The position numbers were made by a program, and so were the translations under genes. The notes under the pieces were generated by a model. That model was given only the letters and a program-made list of their open reading frames with translations. It ran no database searches and was not told the origin of the DNA. From Hyphomonadaceae bacterium (GTDB lineage Bacteria; Pseudomonadota; Alphaproteobacteria; Caulobacterales; Aquidulcibacteraceae), in contig JAEUMT010000006.1 in assembly GCA_016791365.1 (NCBI GenBank), forward strand, positions 1-64,000: 64,000 nucleotides of DNA. Reading direction: 5' to 3'. Positions 36,460 to 49,200 of the stretch are shown one piece after another (positions within the stretch are counted from its first letter, which is position 1; each line of letters opens with the position of its first letter).

Positions 36460-36685
36460 GGGGTGGTCCCTTCCTGTCCTCAAAACGGGGAAAGCGATGG
36501 CTGGCAGAAGCCCAACACACCACTTCCACGACCGCCGCAGCTTTCGGCTGCGACGCCCGACCTTGCCAAACGCGGCCTACAGTGCACGGTTCCTACCGCA
36601 CTGCCGATTGAGCACTCTTGTGCGCCAGCAACACCAGAACGTTGCAGGGAGACCACTACGGATCTCCCCACAAGTGCTGGAACAA
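36460..36685. other. spacer between the two small peptide genes
   Basis: A 226-bp non-coding stretch with two short hairpins in the transcript of the minus strand: GGGAGA/TCTCCC near 36650 and CGCAGC/GCTGCG around CGAAA near 36545. Neither is followed by a T-run. No ORF worth calling. The second peptide gene may be expressed by read-through or have its own promoter here. Confidence 0.4.
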
Positions 36686-36988
36686 TCAGGTTGCGGCGAC
36701 AACCACGACGACCACCAGCAAACCGATGAGCAACCAATGGGTTGTCGTCATGCCGGCTTCGTATTGCGCGGCTTCTTCCGGCGTCATCACGACGACGTTG
36801 TAGCCTTGCTCTTGATAGGCTGCGACCTGAGCTGAGTCTTCCGCCGACAAGCCGTATTGTTGCAGCTCTTCCGTCGAAAACGCGCGCGCCTCAGCTGATC
36901 TAAACTGAGTTTGTTCCTGCGCCATCGCCACTGGCGCGAACGAACTCAGCGCAAGACCAAGCGCTACGGCTGTTACAAAACGCTTCAT
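36686..36988 (-). CDS. small secreted peptide with C-terminal membrane helix, paralogue 2
   Basis: A 100-residue protein with a signal peptide (MKRFVTAVALGLALSSFAPVAMAQ), linker EQTQFRSAEARAFSTEELQQYGLSAEDSAQVAAYQEQGYNVVVMTPEEAAQYEAG interrupted by no cysteine, and a Val-rich terminal helix (WLLIGLLVVVVVVAAT). It shares the core (T/A)QFRSA, (T/S)xEELQxYGL, QGYxVxVxxxEEAAxYxAG and WLL(I/L)G with the 36157-36459 protein. Shine-Dalgarno AGGGGAG lies about 8 nt before the ATG. Probably anchored in the inner membrane with the linker in the periplasm, within reach of the C39 lipoprotein. Confidence 0.8.
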   Translation of the reverse strand: MKRFVTAVALGLALSSFAPVAMAQEQTQFRSAEARAFSTEELQQYGLSAEDSAQVAAYQEQGYNVVVMTPEEAAQYEAGMTTTHWLLIGLLVVVVVVAAT

Positions 36989-37181
36989 GTTAGTGCTCCC
37001 CTGGAGGTTCCCGACAATGGGAGCGGCGCTGAGGCCAATTGGCAGATGCGCCGTCCTATATTAGCGGCGGTCGCTTGTGCGACGTCGCGGGACACGCGCG
37101 CATTGCGCGCGACACAAAATCCCCTGCCCACGGCAACGCTAACATAGCAGCGGCGTGCAGCAAGATAATTCGAGTCCCGAT

Positions 37182-38996
37182 TTATTTCGCGCCAACAGTC
37201 TCGCGTTTGCGAGATGGTGATTTCGGCGCGCAGCCGGCCTGCGTGATGTCGAGATAGAATTGCTGCATGTCCCACGCGCCCGTCGGACAACGCTCCGCGC
37301 ACAGCCCGCAGTGAAGGCAAACGTCTTCGTCCTTCACCATCACGCGCGCGGTCTTCAATCCGTCCTGCACGTACAAATCCTGAGTGAGATTCGCCGCCGG
37401 CGCACTCAAACGTTCACGAAGTTCCGTCTCCTCACCGTTCTCCGTGAACGTTATGCAATCCATGGGGCAGATATCGACGCACGCATCGCACTCGATACAG
37501 GCCGGCGCCGAAAATACCGTTTGCACATCGCAGTTCAGACAGCGTTGCGCTTCCTTGTAGCCCAGCAGCGGATCGAAACCCTTTTCGACCTCGATCTTCA
37601 CGTTGCGCAGCGCAACGCCAGGCTCGACGAGCGGCACCTTGTAGCGAAGATCAAGCGAGATATCGTTATCGTACGCCCACTCGTGAATGCCCATCTTGGT
37701 GGACATCATCGAAACGCCAGGCGGCAGGCGATCCTTCACGTCCTTGCCCTGGCAAAACAGGTCGATCGACACCGCCGCATCATGACCGTGCGCGACGGCC
37801 CAGATTATATTTTTCGGTCCGAACGCAGCGTCGCCGCCAAAGAACACGCTCGGGATCGAGGATTGCTTCGTCACCTCATCGACGACGGGCATGTCCCATT
37901 TGTCGAACGTCATGCCGATGTCGCGCTCGATCCAGGGAAACGAGTTCTCCTGACCAACCGCCATCAGCACATCATCGCACTCGAAGTGAACGTCTGGCTC
38001 ACCCGTCGGCTCAAGCCGCTTCTTCCCGTCTTTTTCGACCCAGTGCATTTTCGTGAACAGCACGCCGGTGAGCTTGCCGTTTTTGTGCGTGAATTCCTTC
38101 GGGTTGTGGAAGTTGATGATCGGGATGCCCTCATGCTGGGCGTCCTCTTTTTCCCACGGGCTCGCTTTCATCTCATCAAAGCCCGAGCGCACCACCACCT
38201 TTACGTCCTCACCACCCAAACGGCGCGAGGTGCGGCAGCAATCCATCGCGGTGTTGCCGCCGCCGAGCACGATCACGCGCCTGCCGATCTTGTCGATGTG
38301 CTCGAACGAGACGCTCGAGAGCCAATCGATGCCGATATGGATATTGGCGGCAGCTTCCTTCTGGCCTGGCAAGCCCAAATCACGGCCGCGCGGCGCACCT
38401 GTGCCGACGAAAACCGCGTCCCAATTCTGGGCAAGCACATCTTTCAACGAATCGACACGCGTGCCGAAGTGCGTGACTGGCTCGTAGCGCAGAATGTAGT
38501 CCACCTCTTCGTCGATCACACTTTCCGGCAAGCGGAAGCGCGGGATTTGGGTGCGGATCATGCCGCCACCCTTCTTTTCCGCGTCATAGATGTGAACTTC
38601 ATAGCCAAGCGGCAGAAGATCACGCGCCACCGTCAGCGAAGCCGGTCCCGCACCGATACAAACGACGCGCTTGCCATTTTTCTTCTTGGCCGCCGGCGGC
38701 AACAGATCGGTGATCTCGCCCTTATTGTCCGCCGCGACGCGCTTGAGCCGGCAAATCGCGACCGGCTCATCTTCCACGCGTCCACGGCGGCACGCCGGTT
38801 CACACGGACGATCGCAGGTGCGCCCGAGCACGCCCGGAAACACGTTCGACTTCCAATTGACCATGTACGCGTCGGCATAACGCTGCGCCGCGATCAGCCG
38901 GATGTACTCGGGCACGGGCGTATGCGCCGGACACGCCCACTGACAATCCACGACCTTATGAAAGTAGTCGGGGTTCGCGATATTGGTGGGCTTCAA
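37182..38996 (-). CDS. GltD-like FAD/NAD(P) oxidoreductase with C-terminal ferredoxin domain
   Basis: A 604-residue protein. The N-terminal domain has the GltD-type cysteine clusters (CQWACPAHTPVPEY and CDRPCEPACRRG), then two Rossmann folds (VVCIGAGPASLTVARDL and VIVLGGGNTAMDCCR), and a C-terminal 2x[4Fe-4S] ferredoxin region (CIECDACVDICPMDC and CLHCGLCAERCPTGAW). Such a subunit can pass electrons between NAD(P)H and ferredoxin; Thauera has a comparable third kor gene. It is on the same strand as korAB, 1.8 kb upstream, with the C39/peptide trio between them. Confidence 0.85.
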   Translation of the reverse strand: MKPTNIANPDYFHKVVDCQWACPAHTPVPEYIRLIAAQRYADAYMVNWKSNVFPGVLGRTCDRPCEPACRRGRVEDEPVAICRLKRVAADNKGEITDLLPPAAKKKNGKRVVCIGAGPASLTVARDLLPLGYEVHIYDAEKKGGGMIRTQIPRFRLPESVIDEEVDYILRYEPVTHFGTRVDSLKDVLAQNWDAVFVGTGAPRGRDLGLPGQKEAAANIHIGIDWLSSVSFEHIDKIGRRVIVLGGGNTAMDCCRTSRRLGGEDVKVVVRSGFDEMKASPWEKEDAQHEGIPIINFHNPKEFTHKNGKLTGVLFTKMHWVEKDGKKRLEPTGEPDVHFECDDVLMAVGQENSFPWIERDIGMTFDKWDMPVVDEVTKQSSIPSVFFGGDAAFGPKNIIWAVAHGHDAAVSIDLFCQGKDVKDRLPPGVSMMSTKMGIHEWAYDNDISLDLRYKVPLVEPGVALRNVKIEVEKGFDPLLGYKEAQRCLNCDVQTVFSAPACIECDACVDICPMDCITFTENGEETELRERLSAPAANLTQDLYVQDGLKTARVMVKDEDVCLHCGLCAERCPTGAWDMQQFYLDITQAGCAPKSPSRKRETVGAK

Positions 38997-39048
38997 GCGG
39001 CCTGCTCCCTATGCGGGGCGGAACGTACTCCGCTCTAAGGTGTCGCGG

Positions 39049-39069
39049 CAATCGCTAAGCGCTTGATTG
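39049..39069. promoter_or_regulatory. imperfect palindrome upstream of the 5-oxoprolinase operon
   Basis: CAATC at 39049-39053, palindromic AAGCGCTT at 39057-39064 and GATTG at 39065-39069. The site lies between the divergent korC-like and oplA starts and could be an operator. The symmetry is broken by three bases, so confidence is low. Confidence 0.25.
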
Positions 39070-39098
39070 CTTGGCGGCGGCTGGCATGGTCGCGCGCG

Positions 39099-42695
<3,597 letters not shown>

Positions 42696-42706
42696 GGCGA
42701 AAGAGC

Positions 42707-43423
42707 ATGCTCGTACTATTGGGGATCGGCGTTGTCGTGCTGGGCTTTGTGCTCCGCGCCAATCCATTACTCGTCGTAATGGCCGCCGCACTGACGACAG
42801 GGCTTGCGGCCGCCTGGACACCCGAGGCCAACGTCCAGATCATGTACGACGCCGCGCTGTCGACAATCGCCGCGTTCGGCAAAGCATTCAACGATAGCCG
42901 CTATGTCAGCGTGGTTTGGTTTGTGCTGCTCGCCATCGGCTTGCTGGAGCGCTCCGGCCTGCAGGAACGCGCGCGCATCCTGATCTCACGCGTCAAGGCC
43001 GCCACTGTTGGTCGGGTGCTGTTCGTCTATTTCGTTGTCCGGCAAGCCTCTGCCGCTCTCGGCCTCACCTCTCTTGGCGGGCATGCGCAAATGGTGCGGC
43101 CGCTTGTGGCGCCAATGGCGGAAGGCGCCGCCGAAACCCACCACGGCGCCGTCCCAGACCGCGAACGATATCTCATCCGCTCTCACGCCGCCGCCGCCGA
43201 CAATATCGGACTCTTCTTCGGCGAGGACATCTTCATCGCCATTGCCTCGATTTTGCTGATCAAGGGCTTCCTTGAGCAGAACGGCATTGTCGTCGAGCCG
43301 CTGCAGCTTTCTATCTGGGCAATCCCAACGGCGATCTGCGCCTTCGCAATCCACTCGACCAGGCTGTGGATGCTGGATCGGCATTTGAAGCGCGTGCTCA
43401 CCAAGGCGGAGACCGCGCGATGA
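42707..43423 (+). CDS. DUF969 membrane protein, half of a putative permease
   Basis: A 238-aa polytopic protein with about six hydrophobic helices and the conserved DUF969 segments FGKAFNDSRYVSVVWFVLLAIGLLERSGLQERARILI and RQASAALGLTSLGGHAQMVRPLVAPMAEGAAE. It begins 11 bp after the oxoprolinase stop and overlaps the DUF979 gene by 4 bp, so the three are one transcript. DUF969 and DUF979 always occur as a pair and look like the two halves of a carboxylate permease. Transport of 5-oxoproline is inferred from this operon. Confidence 0.88.
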   Translation: MLVLLGIGVVVLGFVLRANPLLVVMAAALTTGLAAAWTPEANVQIMYDAALSTIAAFGKAFNDSRYVSVVWFVLLAIGLLERSGLQERARILISRVKAATVGRVLFVYFVVRQASAALGLTSLGGHAQMVRPLVAPMAEGAAETHHGAVPDRERYLIRSHAAAADNIGLFFGEDIFIAIASILLIKGFLEQNGIVVEPLQLSIWAIPTAICAFAIHSTRLWMLDRHLKRVLTKAETAR

Positions 43424-44382
43424 TCACGATGCCGCTCGTTTATATCGCCGTCGGGCTTTTCTTCCTGGCGATCGCGATCCTTTCGTTGAGCGACAAGCAC
43501 AACCCGCGCCGGTTCTTCAATTTCCTGTTCTGGGGTTTACTGGCGATCAGCTTCCTCGCTGGTCAGTATCTTGGCGATCTCGGCAACGGTTTACTCGCAC
43601 TGGGTCTCGTTGTGGTTGCCGTGATAGGGCTTGGTCAGGGCAAACCCGCGACCACATCGCCGCAAGAGCGGCGCGAAAGCGCCATGAAGCGCGGTGATTT
43701 GCTCTTTCTTCCGGCGCTGATCATCCCCGCTGTTGCGCTTGGCGGCACGCTGATAGCGAAGGAAACCGATTGGGGCGCCACGATCATCGATCCCGCGCAA
43801 GCGACATTGATTTCGCTTATCCTCGGCGCTCTCATCGCCGTTGCCGTTTGCATGCTATGGCTGCGCCCGCCGGCGCTCGCGCCGCTGCAGGAGGCGCGGC
43901 GCCTGCTCGACGCGGTCGGATGGGCGGCGATCCTGCCGCAAATGCTCGCTTCGCTTGGCGCGGTGTTCCTGGTGGCGGGCGTTGGCGAACAGGTTGGCGC
44001 GCTGTTCTCGCAATTTATTCCGCTCGACACGCGCACAGTTGCGGTCGCCGCATACTGCATTGGCATGGCGCTGTTCACGATCATCATGGGCAATGCCTTC
44101 GCGGCATTCCCCGTGATGACGGCAGCTGTCGGCCTGCCGTTCGTCGTCGTCGCGCTGGGCGGCGATCCGGCGCGTGTGTGCGCCATCGGAATGCTGGCGG
44201 GCTTCTGCGGCACGCTAATGACGCCGATGGCCGCCAACTTCAACGTCGTGCCGGCAAACCTGCTTGAGCTTCCGGACCGCAAAGCCGCTCTCAATGGCGT
44301 CATTCGCGCGCAAATCCCCACCGCGCTGCCGCTGCTCATCGCCAACATCGTCTTGATGCGTCTTCTGGCCTTCCCCGCATGA
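43420..44382 (+). CDS. DUF979 membrane protein, second half of the putative permease
   Basis: Start at ATG 43420 (MITMPLVYIAVG), overlapping the DUF969 stop; 320 aa with about eight to nine hydrophobic helices. Typical DUF979 segments are FLPALIIPAVALGGTLIAKETDWGATIID-like sequence after the second helix pair and IIMGNAFAAFPVMTAAVGLPFVV, followed by AGFCGTLMTPMAANFNVVPANLLELPDR. It overlaps the DUF2891 gene by 4 bp. It probably acts together with DUF969 as one transporter. Confidence 0.88.
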   Translation: MITMPLVYIAVGLFFLAIAILSLSDKHNPRRFFNFLFWGLLAISFLAGQYLGDLGNGLLALGLVVVAVIGLGQGKPATTSPQERRESAMKRGDLLFLPALIIPAVALGGTLIAKETDWGATIIDPAQATLISLILGALIAVAVCMLWLRPPALAPLQEARRLLDAVGWAAILPQMLASLGAVFLVAGVGEQVGALFSQFIPLDTRTVAVAAYCIGMALFTIIMGNAFAAFPVMTAAVGLPFVVVALGGDPARVCAIGMLAGFCGTLMTPMAANFNVVPANLLELPDRKAALNGVIRAQIPTALPLLIANIVLMRLLAFPA

Positions 44383-45383
44383 CCCAACTGAGCAAAGACA
44401 TCGCCGAAAAGTTTGCGGGCCTCGCGCTCGCGCATGTGAGTCGCGAATACCCGAACATCATGCAGCACGCGATGGCGGGGCCGTCCGAAATCATGGGACC
44501 GCGCGCCGCGCACCCAATTTTCTTCGGCAGCTACGATTGGCACTCCTGCGTGCACGGCTATTGGCTGCTCGCGCGTCTCACGCGCCGCTATCCCGATCTC
44601 TCAAGCGCTTCGCAAGTTTCCGCGCTTTTTCAAGATTACATCACGACCGCGAACGTTGCCGGCGAGATCGCCTACATCGCGCGTCCGGAAGCTCGCGGCT
44701 TCGAACGCCCCTACGGCTGGGGCTGGTTGCTCGCGCTTCAGTGCGAACTTGAGCAACACAGAACCGACAAAGGCGAACGCGCTGCCGAAACCTTGCGTCC
44801 GCTCGCGCGCGCCCTCGCCGACCGCTTCCGCGCTTTCTTGCCGCTTTCAGACTATCCGGTTCGCACGGGCGTTCATTCATCCACTGCATTCGCGCTGCGT
44901 TTGGCCGCTGACTACGCCGAGCCAAACGATCCGGAGCTGTACGCGCTGATGCGCGACAAAGTCATCGCCTGGTACGGCGGCGATCGCGTGGCGCAAAGTT
45001 GGGAGCCAAGCCAGGACGACTTTCTCTCGCCAACCTTGATGGAAGCGGAGTGCATGCGCCGCTTTCTGGCGCCCGCGGCGTTTCGCGCCTGGTTCGAGGA
45101 TTTCCTGCCAGGCGCGGCGAGACGCGAACCAGCGACGCTGTTCTCACCGGCGCGCGTGAGCGATCGCACGGATGGCAAAATCGCGCACCTGGACGGCCTG
45201 AATTTCTCCCGCGCCTGGTGCTGGCGTTCAATCGCAACGGCGCTCGGCGACGCGCATCCGGTGACGTCACGTGCGCGCGACGCCGCCGCGCTCCATATCG
45301 CGGCAAGCCTGCCTCACGTTGCAGGCGACTACATGGGCGAGCATTGGCTCGCGACTTTTGCCTTGCTTGCTTTGGAAGCTTAG
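44379..45383 (+). CDS. DUF2891 protein
   Basis: A 334-residue soluble protein with the DUF2891 signature HPIFFGSYDWHSCVHGYWLLARLTRRYPD (residues about 46-74) and ERPYGWGWLLALQCEL. The repeated Trp/His pattern and helical character resemble an alpha/alpha-toroid hydrolase or epimerase fold, but no activity is known to me. It is the last gene of the oplA-DUF969-DUF979-DUF2891 operon (ATGA overlap), so a role in using 5-oxoproline or pyroglutamyl compounds is plausible. Confidence 0.85.
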   Translation: MTQLSKDIAEKFAGLALAHVSREYPNIMQHAMAGPSEIMGPRAAHPIFFGSYDWHSCVHGYWLLARLTRRYPDLSSASQVSALFQDYITTANVAGEIAYIARPEARGFERPYGWGWLLALQCELEQHRTDKGERAAETLRPLARALADRFRAFLPLSDYPVRTGVHSSTAFALRLAADYAEPNDPELYALMRDKVIAWYGGDRVAQSWEPSQDDFLSPTLMEAECMRRFLAPAAFRAWFEDFLPGAARREPATLFSPARVSDRTDGKIAHLDGLNFSRAWCWRSIATALGDAHPVTSRARDAAALHIAASLPHVAGDYMGEHWLATFALLALEA

Positions 45384-46069
45384 CGCGCGATTGAAAACCT
45401 CAACGGCGCCAGACCATCGATACCGCACTCAATCTCGTCGCCAGGATTGAGCGCGCTGACGCCTGACGGCGATCCCGTGAAAATGAGGTCACCGGCCTTC
45501 AAGTCCCACCATCGCGACAACGCCGCGATGATTTCTCGGACGCTCCAGATCATATCGCGCGTATTCGCGTCCTGACGCATTTCGCCGTTCACCGCGATCC
45601 AGATCCGCGCGTTAGTTACGTCGCCACTGCTTGCGAGCGGCGTAAGCGCGCTGATCGGCGCCGATTGATCGAATCCCTTTGCGGTATCCCAAGGCGTGCC
45701 CGCCTTCTTCGCCTCGGCTTGCCGGTCACGCCGCGTAAGATCGACGCCAACACCGTAACCCCAAACATGGTTAATGGCGCTTCCCTCCGGAATATTCGCG
45801 CCGCCCTTTCCAATGGCGATCACAAGTTCGACTTCATGATGAAAGTTCGAAGTGTTCGACGGATATGAGATTGACGCACCGCTTTCGACCACTGCGTCCG
45901 CGGGCTTCGAGAAGAACAATGGCGGCTCACTCTTAGGATCATTCCCCATTTCACGTACGTGATCGGCGTAGTTTCTCCCAACGCAGAAAATGCGGCGTAC
46001 CGGAAAGCGTACGCCGCTCCCAACGATTGCAACGGATGGCTGCGGAGGCGGTGAAAATGTAAATTCCAT
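45380..46069 (-). CDS. fumarylacetoacetate hydrolase (FAH) family protein
   Basis: Start at ATG 46069 (MEFTFSPPPQ), giving 229 aa; the frame is open further upstream. FAH-fold residues include IFCVGRNYADHVREMG, PPLFFSKPADAV, and metal ligands in HHEVELVIAIGKGG (Glu-x-Glu) and VDLTRRDRQ (Asp). It ends FTGSPSGVSALNPGDEIECGIDGL. Relatives hydrolyse or decarboxylate acylpyruvates and oxaloacetate. It converges on DUF2891 with a 4-bp overlap. Confidence 0.9.
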   Translation of the reverse strand: MEFTFSPPPQPSVAIVGSGVRFPVRRIFCVGRNYADHVREMGNDPKSEPPLFFSKPADAVVESGASISYPSNTSNFHHEVELVIAIGKGGANIPEGSAINHVWGYGVGVDLTRRDRQAEAKKAGTPWDTAKGFDQSAPISALTPLASSGDVTNARIWIAVNGEMRQDANTRDMIWSVREIIAALSRWWDLKAGDLIFTGSPSGVSALNPGDEIECGIDGLAPLRFSIAR

Positions 46070-46206
46070 AAGCGGGTTTGAGCACGTCGCGGGGACGCGC
46101 GCAAACTCGCGTTGCCGGGGAAGCGCCGCGCGTTGGTGACGCAAACTATTGCGACGCCACCACGCGCGCGCGATCTTGGGCGACTGCCGGCGAGGGGCGG
46201 CGCGTC

Positions 46207-49200
46207 TTGGAATTGTGGGTTTTAGCGTTTCTGCCGTTGGGCGTGTGGGTGTGGTTGCTGGCGCAACGCATCGACGGTCTCGCGCGCCGCGTCGCCGAGC
46301 TTGAACTGCAACTCTTCACCCTTCGCTCCACGTCGCCGTCCGCCGGACAACCGCAAGATTCTGGCTCACCCGCCCCACCATCTGCTCCTTCCGAGGAACT
46401 GCTGCTGACTGAAGTCGTGCCGGACGATGTGCTCGTGCTCGACAATCCACTTCCTGAAGCCTCAAACGATACAAGCGAGCCGGCTACCCCGCAGCCAGCC
46501 GCCCCGGCGCCTGCCGCCTCCCCGCCGCGTATGCATTCGCCGCTGCTGCTCGACGATCCGATCATGGAGTCGCCGGAAGCAGAGACTAGGCCCCTTCCGC
46601 CGCCGAAGCCGCAGGCGCCGCCAAAGCGGCTTGACCAATGGCTTGCCGAAAATGGCCTCGCATGGATTGCGGGCATCGCCCTTTCCATGGGCGCGATTTA
46701 TCTCGTCGCGGTCGCCGCGCAGTCGGCATGGTTCACCCCAACGGTTCGCCTGGTTGCCGCTCTCGTGCTTGGCGCGGCATTGCTCGGCGCCAGCGAATGG
46801 ACGCGCCGTATCGGCATCACGCGTCCACCCGGGCATCCGCTCATGTCGGCATTGCTCGCCGGCGCCGGCGTTGTCGTTTTTTACACCACCACCTGGGCGG
46901 CGCACGGCCTCTATCACTTTATCGATTGGCCCGGCGGGGCCGCGCTCCTGATGCTCTGCGCACTGGCGCTGATCGGCCTTTCGCTCATGCACGGCCAGGC
47001 GCTCGGCGTTCTCGCGATCGGCCTCGCTCTACTGGCGCCAGCTATCGCCAGTTCGACGATCTGGCCGTCATGGGCGCTCGCACTCTATGTCGCGATTGTC
47101 AGCGCTGGCGGTTTCGCACTGGCTTTCTTCAAGCGCTGGTCGTGGGCGGCGCTCACGACAGTACTGGGGCTCTACTTCTGGTTCTTCGCGTCGATCGCAA
47201 TCGATGATGTCCGCCGCGCACTCATCTTCGCCAGCATCGCCAGCATTGGCGGCGTGCTGGCGGCGTTCCGCGCGCCACTTGCGGATGAAAGCAAAGAGCG
47301 GCTGAGCTGGTCAGCCGTCAGCAGCCTCGGACCCAGCATCGCCATCAGCATTTCGAGCGCCCTGCTGGTTTGGGCGTGGCTCGCCGTAGCGCCCATTGTC
47401 AGTGGCATGATCGCGGGCCCCGCGCTGATCAGCATCTTCCATGTTGCACTGGCCAGCTACAGCGTGCGCGAACGCCACGCCGCGCCGGTCACGCTTGCCG
47501 TGGCCGTTGCGGCGCTCACCATCAGCTTCGTCGCCTTCTTGCGCGCGCGCGTCGCCATTGGCCCGCTCGGACCGGATTTCTACCCGACGATCTTGCTCGC
47601 CGCCTTCAGCTGCGTCATCTGCGCGCTGTTCGCCAATCCGCACCGCACCGGTCGCATCCTGATCGCAGCGGCTGGCGCGACTGGCGCCGCAGTGCTGACG
47701 CTTCTCGCGGCATTTTCGCGGGTCGATTGGCACGCCGTCGCGGCATGGCTTCCGCTCTTCGCAGCGAGCCTTCTGTCGTTTGCCGCCGCCTGGTACGCTG
47801 AAAAATCCGCGCAGGATCGCAAAACAGATGTCGCCGTCGCTTGGTGGGCCGGCGCCGGCGCCGCACTCGTGCTGCTGGGTGTGGAATCATCTTTCCCGGC
47901 CGAGGCGCGTGCGCTCGGCCACGCCGCCGCAACCCTCTTGTTCGTTGCCGGCTTTGTCTGGCGCGGTTGGCGCGTCACGGCTTGGAGCACACTCACGGGC
48001 GCCGCGCTCACCATCGCGCAAGCCCTCTCGCCGTCGCTGATCAACCCGATATTGAGCGGCGTCTTTCCTCTCTGGGCGGGCCTGCTGATTTTGCTCGGCG
48101 CCGCCGTTCTCCTCTTCGGCGGCTCAACGATCGTGCGACGCAGCAATGCAAACACGCTCGTCGCCGAGGCTCTCAGCGCGGCAACGGCCATCACGCTCCT
48201 TGTCGGCTTGTTTGTGGCGCTGCGATGGATCGCCGCCGGCGGGGCCGGCCTCGCCCTCGACGGATTTACGGAAACCTCGCTGCGCGTTCTGGCTCTATTG
48301 GCCGCGGGCCTCATCCTCTTGCCGCGCATTCACGAGACGCCAGGTTTTATCGGCGCTTGGCGTGGGCATGCCTTACTCGGACTCGGCCTTCTCTATGCGC
48401 TGACCGTTCCTGGCATCTTGCTCAATCCGTGGTGGGGCGGCCCCGGCCGCGCCGTCGTCAACGGCATGCCCATCGTCAACGCGCTTGCGCTCGCATTTGC
48501 CGCGTCGGCCGCCTTGGCATTCTGGGCGGCCATCCGCCTCTATGCGCGCCAGCGCACCGCCGCGCGCGCTTACGCGATCGCCGGTGGCGCACTGTCGCTC
48601 ATCTGGCTGATCATGGAAATCCGTCACGCCTTCCATAGCGGCTCAATGGCGTCGCCGGAAATTGGCCTCTTCGAAGCTGCTTGCTTCGCGCTCGCATTTC
48701 TTGGTCTTGCGCTCGCCTTCACCGTTGTCGCGCGCGTTAGAGCCCGCAAGAACCCGCACCGCCCCTTCACGGAAGACTTGATGCATTCCATGCGTTCCGT
48801 GAGCTGGGGAGGAATCGGCGCTTCCGCCCTGATTGTGCTCGCCCTCCAACATCCGATCTGGGGTACGCACGATAGCGCATCCAGCAACGCCTTCTCGACG
48901 ATGCTCGCGGTTCTCGCGCAGGCCGTGGCGATCGTGCTCGCGCTTGCTCTCGGTCGTGCGTTGTCCGTCTCGCGCACCGCCGAACCGACACGTTTTGCCG
49001 CGGCGTCCGCGGCCGTACTCTTCGCATGGAGTTTCGGGCACAGCGCCATTCGCTGGCTGCATCACCGCGGCTACATGGACGACGGCGCCGCGCCATATGC
49101 GCTCGAAGGCCTGGCCCATGCGCTTTGGCCACTGATCCTCGTGATCACCGGCGCGGTGCTCACCCGTTTCGCTCCGGGCCGCGACACAACGCGCGCCTAT

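Noticed and set aside
37085..37115. CGCGCG/CGCGCG hairpin as terminator of the GltD-like gene
   Set aside because: Symmetry is mostly due to GC alternation and no T-run follows; too weak to list.
37260..39038. 592-codon open frame antisense to the GltD-like gene
   Set aside because: It mirrors the real gene, has no recognisable domain, and is rich in His, Arg and Ala as expected for a shadow frame in GC-rich DNA.
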